Origin: Nonomuraea polychroma | Lineage (GTDB): Bacteria > Actinomycetota > Actinomycetes > Streptosporangiales > Streptosporangiaceae | Assembly (NCBI RefSeq): GCF_004011505.1 | Contig: NZ_SAUN01000001.1 | Coordinates: 9,451,501 to 9,515,500 of the forward strand | Direction: 5' to 3' | DNA: 64,000 nucleotides | In this document: piece after piece, positions 31,530 to 40,697 of the stretch | Layout of the letters: each line of letters begins with the position of its first letter | Position numbering within the stretch: position 1 is the first letter of the stretch | Made by a program: the position numbers and the translations under genes | The notes under the pieces: model-generated | Database searches by the model: none | Seen by the model: the letters and a program-made list of their open reading frames with translations, nothing else | What the model was told of the DNA's origin: nothing

Positions 31530-32903
31530 TCAACGTTCCTGATTCACGTGAATCATCGCCCCAGCCGCCGGACAGGGCTTCGACGGTACGAGGCAGTGGG
31601 CCAGCACGCCGAGGGCTCCGGCCACCAGCACAGTGAGCCCGGCCATCGTGGCGGCCACCCATCCGCCGTCCAGCGCGCCGAAGAACGCGGCCCCGGTCAC
31701 CGTGCCGCCGAGCACACCCCCGGTTTCCTGCACGGTGCCGAGCACCCCGGCCGCGGCGCCGGCGCGCTCCCGCCGTACCCGTGACAGGACGGTGGAGATC
31801 AGCGGCGACATCAACAGCCCCATCCCGCCTCCCGTCACGAGCAACGCCCCCGCAACCAGGTACGGCCCCGCCCCGCGCCCCACCACGTAGCCCAGCATTG
31901 CCAGCCCCGCCACCACCACCAGCGCGGCCACCGCGGGCGGCACGCGACCGGCCCGCAGCGACGTGAGAAAGAAGCCGGCGTTCAACGCGGTGCACACGGC
32001 TCCGGCCGCCAGTGGGCTCAGCCCGAGCCCTGACTGCAGGTACAGGGCGAGCACGAACGACAGCCCCGCCGACGTGCCGAACAACAACGCCACCGCCACC
32101 AGCCCGCCCGCGAATCCCTTCTCCGCGAACACCGCCACGTCGAGCAGCGGCGCCCGTCCAGATGCCATCAGCCGCTGTTGCCGCCGTACGAAGACGGCAA
32201 GGAGCGGCGCCGCGGCGGACAGGCAGAGCCACGTCCACGGCGGCCATCCCTCCTCCCGCCCCTCGATCAGGGGCAACACCACGGCCACGAGCCCGGCCGC
32301 GACGAGCGCGGCCCCGGTCAGGTCGAGATCGCGCCGATCGCCGGCGCCCGGGGTACGGGGGAGCACCCGGCTGGTCAACGCCAGCGCCGCGGCGCCGATC
32401 GGCACATTGACCAGGAAGCACGCCCGCCAGCCCATCCCCAGGGGATCGGCCGCCACGAGCAGCCCGCCGATGGCCTGACCGCTCACGCCCGCCAGGCCGA
32501 CGGCGGTGCCGTACCAGCCGAACGCCCTGGCCAGGGCCGCGCCCTCGAACAGGACACGGAGCAACGTGAGCACCTGCGGCGCGAGCAGCGCGGCCGCGGC
32601 GCCCTGCGCGATTCTGGCCAGGACCAGCGACATGGCGTCGGGGGAGAGGCCGCAGGCCGCCGACGCCACCGTGAACAGCGCGAGACCGGCCGCGAACACG
32701 CGACGGTGGCCGTACAGGTCGCCGAGCCGGCCGGAGACGATCAGGCCGGCGGCGTAGGCGAGCCCGTACCCGGCGATCACGAACTGCACGGCGGCGTCGC
32801 CCGCGCCCAAGCCGGCCCGGATCGACGGCACGGCCAGGTTGGCGACGAAGAAGTCGAGGGTGGTCATGTACACGGCGATCAGCACGACAGGCAACGCGAT
32901 CAT
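31530..32903 (-). CDS. MFS transporter, DHA2 (14-span) drug-exporter type
   Basis: 457 residues. It starts within the first helix with the family motif TTLDFFVANLAVPSIRAGLG, then GYGLAYAAGLIVSGRLGDLYGHRRVF (motif A) and LARIAQGAAAALLAPQVLTLLRVLF. About 14 hydrophobic segments follow. Such proton antiporters export cationic drugs or dyes. Its gene is convergent with the MocR gene (three bases apart), so shared regulation is not implied. Confidence 0.88.
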   Translation of the reverse strand: MIALPVVLIAVYMTTLDFFVANLAVPSIRAGLGAGDAAVQFVIAGYGLAYAAGLIVSGRLGDLYGHRRVFAAGLALFTVASAACGLSPDAMSLVLARIAQGAAAALLAPQVLTLLRVLFEGAALARAFGWYGTAVGLAGVSGQAIGGLLVAADPLGMGWRACFLVNVPIGAAALALTSRVLPRTPGAGDRRDLDLTGAALVAAGLVAVVLPLIEGREEGWPPWTWLCLSAAAPLLAVFVRRQQRLMASGRAPLLDVAVFAEKGFAGGLVAVALLFGTSAGLSFVLALYLQSGLGLSPLAAGAVCTALNAGFFLTSLRAGRVPPAVAALVVVAGLAMLGYVVGRGAGPYLVAGALLVTGGGMGLLMSPLISTVLSRVRRERAGAAAGVLGTVQETGGVLGGTVTGAAFFGALDGGWVAATMAGLTVLVAGALGVLAHCLVPSKPCPAAGAMIHVNQER

Positions 32904-33083
32904 GGGACTCCAGGGGATACGTCCAGGCGATGGGAGAACACCGGCGGACGCTGAACGGTTGACCTCACCCTGGAGCCATCGGGTTACGATCCCCTGCCGA
33001 TCCGCTACGGACGCGGCGTATGCCCACCCTCATCAACCGATCGGTGGATATCTCCGGCCGCGTTCAGGGGCGAATCTCGGATC

Positions 33084-33806
33084 ATGACAGCGATCATCGA
33101 GATCAACGAACTGCGCAAGAGCTACAAGTCGAGCCCCGCGCTGGACGGCGTCACCCTGCGGGTGGAGCGCGGCGAGATCTTCGGCATCGCCGGGCCCAAC
33201 GGTGCGGGGAAGACCACGCTCGTCGAATGCGTGTCGGGGCTGCGGCAGGCGGACGGCGGCACGCTGCGTGTCCTCGGGCTGGACCCGCGTACCGATCGGC
33301 GCGTGCTTCTCCAGCTCATCGGCGCCCAGCTGCAGGAGGCGGCCCTGCCCGATGCGATCAAGGTCGCCGAGGCGTTGCGGATGTACGCCTCCTTCTACGA
33401 CAAGCCGGCCGATTGGCGGGCGGTCATGGACGAATGGGGACTGGCGGACCGGAAGAACGTGCGGTTCGCCAACCTGTCCGGCGGCTGGAAGCAGCGGCTG
33501 TTCATCGCGCTGGCCCTGGTCGGCAATCCGAAGCTGGTCATGCTTGACGAGCTCACCACAGGCCTCGACCCGGCCGCCCGGCGTACGACCTGGGGTCTGA
33601 TCCGCGAGATGCGCGAGCGCGGCGTCACGGTCGTGCTGGTCACCCACTTCATGGACGAGGCCGAGGCGCTGTGCGACCGCCTCGCCGTCATCGACCGGGG
33701 CCACGTCATCGCCGAAGGCACGCCCCGGGCCCTGATCGACAAGGCGGGCTCCGACTCGCTGGAGAACGCGTACTTCACCCTGACCGAGAGGACGGAAGCG
33801 GTATGA
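33084..33806 (+). CDS. ABC transporter ATP-binding protein
   Basis: 240 residues (MTAIIEINELRKSYKSSPAL). Walker A GPNGAGKTTL near 37-46, Q-loop IGAQLQEAALPD, signature LSGGWKQRLFIALALVG (a W in place of the usual Q/E at the third position after GG), Walker B LVMLDELTTGLDP and H-loop VTHFMDEAEAL. It is of the DRI/DrrA-like export type. Its stop overlaps the permease start. The four-gene set ATPase, permease, histidine kinase, response regulator forms one operon with overlapping ends. Confidence 0.92.
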   Translation: MTAIIEINELRKSYKSSPALDGVTLRVERGEIFGIAGPNGAGKTTLVECVSGLRQADGGTLRVLGLDPRTDRRVLLQLIGAQLQEAALPDAIKVAEALRMYASFYDKPADWRAVMDEWGLADRKNVRFANLSGGWKQRLFIALALVGNPKLVMLDELTTGLDPAARRTTWGLIREMRERGVTVVLVTHFMDEAEALCDRLAVIDRGHVIAEGTPRALIDKAGSDSLENAYFTLTERTEAV

Positions 33807-34528
33807 AAGGCATCACGCAGGTCGTCTCCGTCGAGCTGAAGCTCATCGTCCGGGATCCCATGTCGGGGTTCTTCGCGCTGGTCTTCCCCGCGATCATGCT
33901 CTGGGTCAAGCTGCGCGGCGGGAACAAACCGCTGCCGGGCGGCACGCCGTTGATCGACGCCACGGTGCCGATGTTGCTCGTCTTCGTCATCGGTCTGGCC
34001 GCTCTGGTCGTCCTCCCCGCCACGCTGGCCCACTACCGGGAGCGCCGGGTGCTGAAACGCCTCCGTGTCACTCCCGCCTCGCCGACGATGTTGTTCGGTG
34101 CGCAGTGGGTCGCCCACATGTTGCTGGCCGTCCTGGGGTCGGCGCTGCTGATCGCCGTCGGCGCGGTCGCGTACGGGCTGAGCGCACCCGCTCAGCTCCT
34201 GGGCGTCCTGGTGGCGTGGCTGCTGAGCGCCCTCAGCCTCGGCGCCATCGGCCTGCTCCTCGGCGCCCTCGTCCCCACCGGGCGGGCTGCGACGGTGATC
34301 GGCTTGAGCCTCTTCTTCCCCATGGTCTTCCTGTCCGGCGCCGTGATCCCGCGCGAGAGCATGTCCGGCTCCATGCGTGCCATCGGCGATCTCTTGCCCA
34401 TGGCCCCTGCGGTCCAGGCGGTCCGCGACGGCTGGGCCGGCGGCGCGGCGTCGCCGATTACGCTGGGCGTCATGGTCGCGATCTCGGTCGTCGCGGGTGG
34501 CGCCGCTCTGCGGGCGTTCCGGTGGTAG
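33803..34528 (+). CDS. ABC-2 type transporter permease
   Basis: 241 residues from ATG (MKGITQVVSVELKLIVRD), overlapping the ATPase stop by ATGA. Six hydrophobic segments with the ABC-2 layout: a long N-terminal loop, LLVFVIGLAALVVLPATLAHY, HYRERRVLKRLRVTPASP (coupling helix), then LSLFFPMVFLSGAVIPRESM and LLPMAPAVQAVRDGW near the end. It exports a lipid, drug or peptide together with the ATPase. The two-component genes directly after it probably sense the same compound or the membrane stress it causes. Confidence 0.9.
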   Translation: MKGITQVVSVELKLIVRDPMSGFFALVFPAIMLWVKLRGGNKPLPGGTPLIDATVPMLLVFVIGLAALVVLPATLAHYRERRVLKRLRVTPASPTMLFGAQWVAHMLLAVLGSALLIAVGAVAYGLSAPAQLLGVLVAWLLSALSLGAIGLLLGALVPTGRAATVIGLSLFFPMVFLSGAVIPRESMSGSMRAIGDLLPMAPAVQAVRDGWAGGAASPITLGVMVAISVVAGGAALRAFRW

Positions 34529-34542
34529 GGCCCGGCGACGGC

Positions 34543-35784
34543 GTGGAGATCACGCGCTGGGATCGTGTGCAGCCGGCGCTGCCGTACCTGTTCATCCTCT
34601 TGCCTGGGGTCTTCGCCCTGCTGGGGGAGTGGCGGTGGGAAGTGCTGGCACTGACGGTGTTCGCGGCCGCTTGGCACTGGTTGATGGTGACCAAGTGGGC
34701 CGCGCGCCCGCTGCCGCTGATCGCCTACTTCGTCGTGCTGCTGGCCGTGCTCGCCGTCCTGGTCAGGATCGACACGGTGTTCACGGTGACCGGGGTGGGG
34801 GTGTTCGTCCAGTGCTTCGCTCTCCTGCCCGGGTGGTGGGCGTACGGAGGGGTGGCCGTCACGGTCGGTGTGCTGGTCGCCGCCCGCCTCCAGCCCGGCA
34901 GGCCCCTGGCCGAGCTGCTCTCCTCCTTCGTCGTCGGCGTGCTGATCGCTTCCGCCACCGGCCTGATCATCAGGACGATCGTCGACCAGAACGACCGGTA
35001 CAAGGCGATGATCGGGGAGCTGAAGGACAAGAGCGCCAAACTGGCGGCGCTTGCCGAGGACAATGCGCACCTTCACGCGCAGCTCCTGAGCCAGGCTCGC
35101 GAGGCCGGCGTGCTGGAGGAACGGCAGCGCATGGCCAGGGAGATCCACGACACCGTCGCCCAAGGCCTGACCGCCATCCTCACCCAGGTCGAGGCGGCCG
35201 AGGCGGCGGTCGGGGAGGACGTGTCGGCGGCGCGCTCGCGCCTGGACACGGTACGGACCGTGGCCAGGGAAAGCCTGACCGAAGCCCGACGCTCCGTTCA
35301 GGCGCTGCGGCCGGGACCGTTGCAACACGAAGCCGAACTGGCGATCGTGATCCGGGACTTCGCGGAGAAGTGGGCGCGGAGCACGGGCGTGGCGGCGGCC
35401 GTGCGGGTCACCGGCGAGCCCCGTCCGCTGCACGTGGAGGTGGAGACGTCGCTCCTGCGGGTGGCGCAGGAGGCACTGCACAACGTCGCCAAGCACGCCT
35501 CGGCCGATCGGGTGCAGGTCACGTTGTCGTACATGGAGGATGTGGTGGCGCTGGACGTACGGGACAACGGTCGCGGGTTCGCGGCGGAGGCGACGCATGG
35601 GGGAGGCTTCGGCCTCACGGCGATGCGCCAGAGGGTGACCCGTTTAGCCGGAAATTTCGTGATTGAGACCGCCCCTGGCGAGGGCACCGGAATCTGCACC
35701 ACCATCCCGGCCATCCCCGCCGGCCTTTCCACCTCCGCCGGCCCTTCCACCTCCGCCCTCCCCGACCCCGACCCGGGACTGTGA
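34543..35784 (+). CDS. NarL-type sensor histidine kinase (HisKA_3)
   Basis: About 413 residues from GTG (VEITRWDRVQPALPY); another GTG at 34522 is possible. Five or six membrane spans cover residues 12-150 (for example LIAYFVVLLAVLAVLVRI). A coiled linker (DKSAKLAALAEDNAHLHAQL) leads to the phosphoacceptor RQRMAREIHDTVAQGLTAIL. The ATPase domain has LLRVAQEALHNVAKHASADR (N box) and ALDVRDNGRGF (G1). The Pro- and Ser-rich tail is nonconserved. It overlaps the response regulator start. The arrangement is of the DesK/LiaS kind, sensing the membrane with no large external domain. Confidence 0.9.
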   Translation: MEITRWDRVQPALPYLFILLPGVFALLGEWRWEVLALTVFAAAWHWLMVTKWAARPLPLIAYFVVLLAVLAVLVRIDTVFTVTGVGVFVQCFALLPGWWAYGGVAVTVGVLVAARLQPGRPLAELLSSFVVGVLIASATGLIIRTIVDQNDRYKAMIGELKDKSAKLAALAEDNAHLHAQLLSQAREAGVLEERQRMAREIHDTVAQGLTAILTQVEAAEAAVGEDVSAARSRLDTVRTVARESLTEARRSVQALRPGPLQHEAELAIVIRDFAEKWARSTGVAAAVRVTGEPRPLHVEVETSLLRVAQEALHNVAKHASADRVQVTLSYMEDVVALDVRDNGRGFAAEATHGGGFGLTAMRQRVTRLAGNFVIETAPGEGTGICTTIPAIPAGLSTSAGPSTSALPDPDPGL

Positions 35785-36428
35785 CCATGTCGCCGATCCG
35801 TTTGATCATCGTGGACGACCACCCGATCGTCCGCGACGGCCTGCGCGGCATCTTCGACGCCGACGAGGCCTTCGAGGTCGTGGGCGAGGCCGCCGACGGC
35901 CCCGAGGCACTCGCGGTGGCCCTGCGCACCAATCCCGACGTCGTGCTCTTGGACCTCCGCATGCCGAAGATGACCGGCGCGGAGGTCATCCGCCGCCTCC
36001 GCGAGCAGACCCCCGACATCCGTGTCCTGGTGCTGACGACGTTCGACGACGACGGCGACGTCCTGCCCGCGATCGAGCAGGGCGCCACCGGCTACCTCCT
36101 CAAGGACACACCCCGCGCCGAGCTCCGTCGTGCCGTCCAGGCGGCGGCCCGCGGCGAAACCGTGTTGTCCCCGGCCGTGGCCGGCGTTCTGCGGCAGAAG
36201 GCGCGGGAGCCGGAACAACGCACGCTCAGCCCGCGGGAGCTCGAAGTGCTCACGCTCATCGCCCGTGGGGCGACCAACCGTGACATCGCCGGGCGGTTGT
36301 TCATCACGGAGGCGACCGTGAAGACGCATTTGCTGCATGTCTTCGCCAAGCTCGAGGTGAAGGATCGGGCGGCCGCGGTGGCGGTGGCGTACGAAAGGGG
36401 TCTGCTCAAGCCGGCAGCCGACGGCTGA
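35781..36428 (+). CDS. NarL/FixJ-family response regulator
   Basis: 215 residues (GTG start overlapping the kinase stop; ATG two codons later). Receiver residues: DDH at 11-13, phospho-Asp in VVLLDLRMPKMTG near residue 58, the conserved Thr in VLVLTTFDDD and Lys in GYLLKDTPRAEL. The C-terminal LuxR HTH is LSPRELEVLTLIARGATNRDIAGRLFITEATVKTHL. It should activate the ABC transporter operon in answer to the partner kinase. No operator could be picked out upstream of the ATPase gene. Confidence 0.92.
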   Translation: MTMSPIRLIIVDDHPIVRDGLRGIFDADEAFEVVGEAADGPEALAVALRTNPDVVLLDLRMPKMTGAEVIRRLREQTPDIRVLVLTTFDDDGDVLPAIEQGATGYLLKDTPRAELRRAVQAAARGETVLSPAVAGVLRQKAREPEQRTLSPRELEVLTLIARGATNRDIAGRLFITEATVKTHLLHVFAKLEVKDRAAAVAVAYERGLLKPAADG

Positions 36429-36654
36429 GCCCACTCCACGGTCGTCTTGACAAGCCTCCACGTCCACCATGCGAGACGAGACACTAATCGCCTCCGGCGT
36501 ACCTCCAGGCAACCAGAGGCTTCGAGCTGGATTAACAGTCAGTGACGGTGAGGCGACGCCCTTGCCGGCTTGCTACGGACGGCGGCCGTACCCTGTGACG
36601 TGGCAAAACATGAACACCCCTCTAGTGATGTCCGTCTTGCCCCGAAACCTGAGG

Positions 36655-36719
36655 TTTTCTGACACAGAAAAGTGTCGATCATGGTGACCGTTGGTCAACT
36701 CGCCCTCATTCTCTGTTAT
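36655..36719 (+). promoter_or_regulatory. Promoter with adjacent dyads upstream of the secreted repeat protein
   Basis: A -35 TTGGTC (36691-36696) and -10 TGTTAT (36714-36719) with a 17-bp spacer lie about 50 bp before the ATG at 36769. Just upstream, TTTTCTGACACAGAAAA (36655-36671) is an inverted repeat overlapping a second one, GACAC/GTGTC (36661-36676). The rest of the 340-bp space after the response regulator has no gene. Confidence 0.55.
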
Positions 36720-36768
36720 GGTCCCTTCTTGTCCAAAAATTGGGACAACCTATACCTCTAGGAGGATC

Positions 36769-37647
36769 ATGAGGCGCACACAGAGGATGGTCGCCCTTAC
36801 TACGGCGCTGGCGGCGGTCTCCGCTCCCCTGCTGGCCATCGCCTCTCCGGCGGCTGCAGCGCCCGCCAAGACCACCGCCACCCAGACGGTGCAGAACCTG
36901 CCGCTGGACTGGCTCACCCTCGACGGGCTCACCGGCACCCAGCTGACGCAGCGTGTCAAGCAGCTGCTGGGCAAGGGTTACGTCCCCGAGGCGTTGAGCG
37001 TGTCGAACGCGGCGAACCCGCAGTACACGTCCGTGTGGATCAAGGACACCACCCGCAAGGTGAACGTCCTGCAGGGCCTGTCGGCCACCAACCTGCAGAA
37101 GACCATCAGCGACCAGGTGAAGGCCGGCTTCCAGCCCGCCATGATCACCGGTACTGGTGTGGGCGCGGGAGCCGTCTTCGCGGCGGTCTTCGAGAAGACC
37201 ACGGCGCAGGCCAAGTCCCAGCTGAGCATGACCGCGGAGGCCTTCGCCAAGGTCAACGCCGAGTTCAGCGCCGCCGGCTACGCCATCGCCTCGCTGGACG
37301 TGTACGGCACGGTCGAGAGGCCGCTGTACGCGGCCGTCTGGGTCGCCGGCGCAGCCACGGGCAGCGTTCAGGTGACCTTGGGCCAGACCGTGCAGCAGCG
37401 CGGTCAGGAGCTCCTGGCGAAGGCGAAGCAGGGGCTGCGTCCCGTGGTCATGGCCGTCGAGCCCGGCAAGCTCTACACCACCGTGTGGAGCAAGGGCAGC
37501 GTGACGGGGCTGAAGGAGCACCTGAACCTGTCCCGTCTGACCTACACGCTCCAGGACACGAAGATGAAGGCGCTGGGATACCGGCCGACCATCCTGGACA
37601 CCGAGGGTGGCGTCTTCGCAGCGGTCTGGGCCAAGGCCAGCAGTTAA
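36769..37647 (+). CDS. Secreted protein made of tandem BTRD1-like repeats
   Basis: 292 residues from ATG (MRRTQRMVALTTALAAV), with a perfect AGGAGG. A signal peptide ends near residue 32 (ASPAAAA). The mature protein has five similar units, each a helix followed by two strands closing in a xxVW/xxVF sequence: YTSVWIKD, FAAVFEK, YAAVWVA, YTTVWSKG and FAAVWAK, each preceded by a G[YF]xPxxx step (GYVPEALSV, GFQPAMITG, GLRPVVMAV, GYRPTILDT). This is the bacterial tandem repeat domain 1 pattern, found attached to serine hydrolases or alone. Here no enzyme domain is attached. A strong terminator follows. Confidence 0.78.
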   Translation: MRRTQRMVALTTALAAVSAPLLAIASPAAAAPAKTTATQTVQNLPLDWLTLDGLTGTQLTQRVKQLLGKGYVPEALSVSNAANPQYTSVWIKDTTRKVNVLQGLSATNLQKTISDQVKAGFQPAMITGTGVGAGAVFAAVFEKTTAQAKSQLSMTAEAFAKVNAEFSAAGYAIASLDVYGTVERPLYAAVWVAGAATGSVQVTLGQTVQQRGQELLAKAKQGLRPVVMAVEPGKLYTTVWSKGSVTGLKEHLNLSRLTYTLQDTKMKALGYRPTILDTEGGVFAAVWAKASS

Positions 37648-37703
37648 GACCCGTCGGTCCCGCCCGGTGATCGATATCAGCGGCGTCAGGCCGGCGATCG
37701 TGG

Positions 37704-37740
37704 GCTGAGTCCGGCACAGGAAGAGTGTGCCGGACTCAGC
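37704..37740 (+). terminator. Perfect 15-bp hairpin terminator
   Basis: GCTGAGTCCGGCACA and its exact complement TGTGCCGGACTCAGC flank a 7-base loop, 57 bp after the stop of the secreted repeat protein. No T-run follows. Stem length and position make it a convincing actinomycete-type terminator. Confidence 0.8.
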
Positions 37741-38109
37741 TCTACGATAATGCAGGTCAGCCACGATTGCGGCCGCCCGGCCGATGAGGGTGCACATCGT
37801 GGGCTTGGAAGGTGGTTCCGTACGGAGGGTCCTGGCCGTGAAGCCGGGGGGACCGTGGCTGGCGACCGTCGATCGCCCTCGGGCGAGGTTCCCAAGCCAG
37901 TCAGCACGCCGCGAAGCGGCTCTTGAAACAGAACGGGCTCTGGCGCGGTGTCAGCGGGCAAGAGGGGCGTTGACAGACGATTGGCGATAGTACGCACGGG
38001 GCCGCACTCTTCGTGTCCGACTTCAGCGCGCAACCGCTGATGAACGCAGCCGGGCTGATCCAAGTGAACGGCCAGCCCTCTACAAGCAGGCGCGCATAAC
38101 TTTCTCGAC
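37741..38109. other. Interval without a recognisable gene
   Basis: A 68-codon open frame (37784-37990) exists but has no ribosome-binding site and reads like noncoding translation (LAVKPGGPWLATVDRPR). A short hairpin CGCCCTCGGGCG lies near 37873-37884. Nothing else of note. Confidence 0.35.
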
Positions 38110-38739
38110 ATGAGAAAGCGATCTCCCGTCCTCGCCCTCCTGACGGTCGCTGCCGTGCTGGCCACGCCCGCGGCCGCGTCGGCCGCGTCGGTGGCGTCGG
38201 TCGCGTCGGTCGCGTCCGACTCGTCTGATTCGTCCGCCGGTCAGGCCAAGATCTTGTCCTTCCGCGGGATGAACCTGAAGATACCCGCCGACTGGCGGGT
38301 CTACCGCGACGGGGACAGCGTCGTGGTGGTGACCGGCTTGTTGTGCAAAAGGCCGGAGCCCTTCGCCCCGGACTGCGAAGGCTTCTGGATCTTCGGTCCG
38401 AGGGCGTACATGAATGTCCCGGTCGGGGGTGGTTCCATCACCTACACGGGCAAGACGCAGTTCCATCCGTTCAGCGGCGTGATCCCCTGCCCGTTCAATT
38501 CCAAGCTCAGCTGGTATCCGGGCGAGAAGGCAAGCTACCGAGGCCTGCGCCAGGTCGGCCCGGGACACAAGGCGAAGTACACGACCTGGCCGAACAGGTG
38601 CGTGACCAAAGACACCGGCCGTACGACGGCGAAATGGACGCAGCGGGAGTGGTTCCTGCCCACATCCAAGATCCTGGTGGTGGACGTCTGGAACACGTAC
38701 GGGCTGTCGGGCGTGCTCAAGCGTGCCACCTGGAGCTGA
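38110..38739 (+). CDS. Secreted protein of unknown function with a small N-terminal repeat
   Basis: 209 residues. The signal peptide MRKRSPVLALLTVAAVLATPAAASA is followed by VASVASVASDSSDSS, encoded by a short tandem DNA repeat. The mature domain has IPADWRVYRDGDSVVVVTG and four or more cysteines (LCKRPE, DCEGFW, IPCPFN, RCVTK), likely paired in disulfides. No family is recognised. It stands alone. Confidence 0.65.
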   Translation: MRKRSPVLALLTVAAVLATPAAASAASVASVASVASDSSDSSAGQAKILSFRGMNLKIPADWRVYRDGDSVVVVTGLLCKRPEPFAPDCEGFWIFGPRAYMNVPVGGGSITYTGKTQFHPFSGVIPCPFNSKLSWYPGEKASYRGLRQVGPGHKAKYTTWPNRCVTKDTGRTTAKWTQREWFLPTSKILVVDVWNTYGLSGVLKRATWS

Positions 38740-38882
38740 TCACTCCCTCCGCGTGACAGCGTCCGTACGGGAGTCGTGGGGTGTGCTGAGCGTGGGCTCA
38801 GACCGTTAATTCTTGTCGTGAGGTCCCGTAGCGTGACGCCTGCTCCTGTCGAGCTGTCGAGCTGTCGAACCCTCGTACTGGG

Positions 38883-39139
38883 ATGGATCAGTTGAGCCGT
38901 ATGCAAGAGAGTTGGCGCCTCCTCTGCGGACACGAGTTGCGCGGCGAGATCACTGCCGACGATGCCGATATGCCATGGCTGCACGGTTCCTTCGTCGCAG
39001 GACCCGCGTTCTCCAAGGTGAAGTCGCTGTTCGATCGTGAGCTGGAGCTGCTGGAAGATCTCGAGGCCGACCCTGAGGCTTCATATCCAGGACGATCGAG
39101 CCTGGTTCCGCTGGAGCGATGAGCCCTTCTCCAGGGATT
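38883..39139 (+). pseudogene. Small hypothetical gene with an out-of-frame internal deletion
   Basis: The first 65 codons (MQESWRLLCGHELRGEI, WLHGSFVAGPAFSKVKSLFD, RELELLEDLEAD) read as the start of a known-looking actinomycete family. The C-terminal end of the same family (LHIQDDRAWFRWSDEPFS) follows about 20 codons too soon and in another frame, near 39075-39135. The middle is missing. The original protein was probably about 120-130 residues. Confidence 0.6.
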
Positions 39140-39604
39140 AATCGTTCCAATAGGAAATCAGAGTGATCGCTGGTGCCAGGGCTCGGGATGCAGGCACTGC
39201 GGTCATCCGGTCGGCCGCAGATAAAAGAAGACCAAATTCGTCATTTTGGGCGCGCATAAAGAACGCGCTTTCGGCTGCTGCCTGTATGAGAAGCCATCTG
39301 GACCTTGGGTTGCGACGCGATCACGGCGGCTCGGCCGGTTCGAACTCGACGTCGGCTCCAATGAGCCGCAAAATTTCATGTCACAGAGATTGATGAAAAG
39401 AACTTTCAGAGCTATCTTCCTGATCAACACGTCCTTCCCCATAGGTCGTGCGATGTCGAAATGCTCCGTGACGGCGGCCCTCCCTTCCATCGAAGCCTGA
39501 TCAGCATGCCGCCTATGTAGTTCTGTCGCCACGGGGCTCATCGACATCAAGGAGCTGGACGCCGACCCGTATCCCCCCATACGCACCTGTCCAGAGAGGT
39601 GAGC
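39140..39604. other. Interval without a recognisable gene
   Basis: Lower GC than the surroundings, with several short open frames on both strands, none with start signals or known products. It probably contains decayed coding sequence. The ribosome-binding site of the M23 peptidase (AGAGAGG) is at its right end. Confidence 0.35.
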
Positions 39605-40504
39605 ATGCCCACGATCGGCAGGCCGACCTGGCCCAAGCCCCTCAGATCAGCGATCATCGCCCTGTTAGTCGCTCTCGCGGCGGCGTTGATTCCCCGGCCC
39701 GCCTCAGCGGAGGGCGTCAGCGCCCTGGCTGTCGCTCACAAGAGCCCGTTCAACTGCGGGAAGACCTTCTACGCCAACAACTGGTACCCCGGCCACAACC
39801 CATCGGGCTCCCTCGACTGGCAGGACTACGGGGGCGACGACATCAACGGTGAAACGGTACGTGCCACCGCCTCGGGCACCGCGTACTTCTACGACGCCGG
39901 CAGCACGAGCTACGGCAAATGGATAGAAGTCCGTCACAGTGACGGCACCAGAACCCGCTATGCCCACCTCGCCACCATGGTGAGGTCGGCCGGCGGCTCC
40001 ATGAGCGTCAGCCAGGGCACCACGATCGGGACCGTCGGCTCGACGGGCGGCTCCAACGCTCCGCACCTGCACTACGAACAGCGGACCTCCACCGGTACGG
40101 TCGACACCAGCCCGACCGTAGACGGCGTGACCGTGTCCTTGGGTGAGAAGAAGGCCATTTCGAGCACCAACGCCTGCGGCAGCAACCCTTACACCCCTGA
40201 GGAGGTCTGCGGCAGCGGTTACGCGGTCATCGACTCGGCCGGCCTCACTGGCGGTCGCACCTACCTGCTCTACAACTCGGGTAACGGCGACAACTGCGTC
40301 GTGACGTTGAAGACGACGAACCTCGGCTCACCGACGTCGATGTCGGCGTTCCTGGAGCCACAGGGGGAAAGCCGGACAACCGACTCGGGCAGCTACAGCT
40401 ACTACGCGGGGCCTGTCAAGCGCAACGCACCCGGACAATGCGTCAGGTGGGGCGGCTCGATCGGCAGCAGCTCATACACCAGCCCCTTCGAGCACTGCGG
40501 TTAA
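39605..40504 (+). CDS. Secreted M23-family peptidase (LytM-like) with a C-terminal accessory domain
   Basis: About 299 residues from ATG (MPTIGRPTWPKPLRSAI). A signal peptide ends near residue 36 (RPASAEG). Zinc ligands: His and Asp in GHNPSGSLDWQD, His in RYAHLATM and the final HLHYEQ (HxH). The strand-rich core EVRHSDGTRTRYAHLATMV is typical of M23. From about residue 195 a separate domain with four cysteines (VCGSGYAVIDSAGL, NCVVTLKT, QCVRWGG, EHCG) follows, perhaps for binding. M23 enzymes cut peptidoglycan cross-bridges; this one acts outside the cell. Confidence 0.87.
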   Translation: MPTIGRPTWPKPLRSAIIALLVALAAALIPRPASAEGVSALAVAHKSPFNCGKTFYANNWYPGHNPSGSLDWQDYGGDDINGETVRATASGTAYFYDAGSTSYGKWIEVRHSDGTRTRYAHLATMVRSAGGSMSVSQGTTIGTVGSTGGSNAPHLHYEQRTSTGTVDTSPTVDGVTVSLGEKKAISSTNACGSNPYTPEEVCGSGYAVIDSAGLTGGRTYLLYNSGNGDNCVVTLKTTNLGSPTSMSAFLEPQGESRTTDSGSYSYYAGPVKRNAPGQCVRWGGSIGSSSYTSPFEHCG

Positions 40505-40697
40505 GAACGTGACTCAAGCGGCACCATAGGTCAGGGCTACTACCCGATCACGGGAGTGGCCTTGACCTGCGGTGGAGCCCGTCGAGCCCGCACTCGGCGA
40601 TGGCGCCCGTGCACGCACGCGGACGACGCCGCCGACCGGGGCGGTTACCCGCAGAACGTGGCGTGTGCGGCGACCACGTGGCCAGAAACCCAGGGAC

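Noticed and set aside
34192..35598. 468-codon frame antisense to the histidine kinase
   Set aside because: The sense strand carries all kinase motifs; this is a compositional shadow.
37784..37990. Possible IS605/TnpB end or guide-RNA-like structure
   Set aside because: Only a short GC hairpin and vague resemblance; no TnpB coding sequence, and no end motif could be identified.
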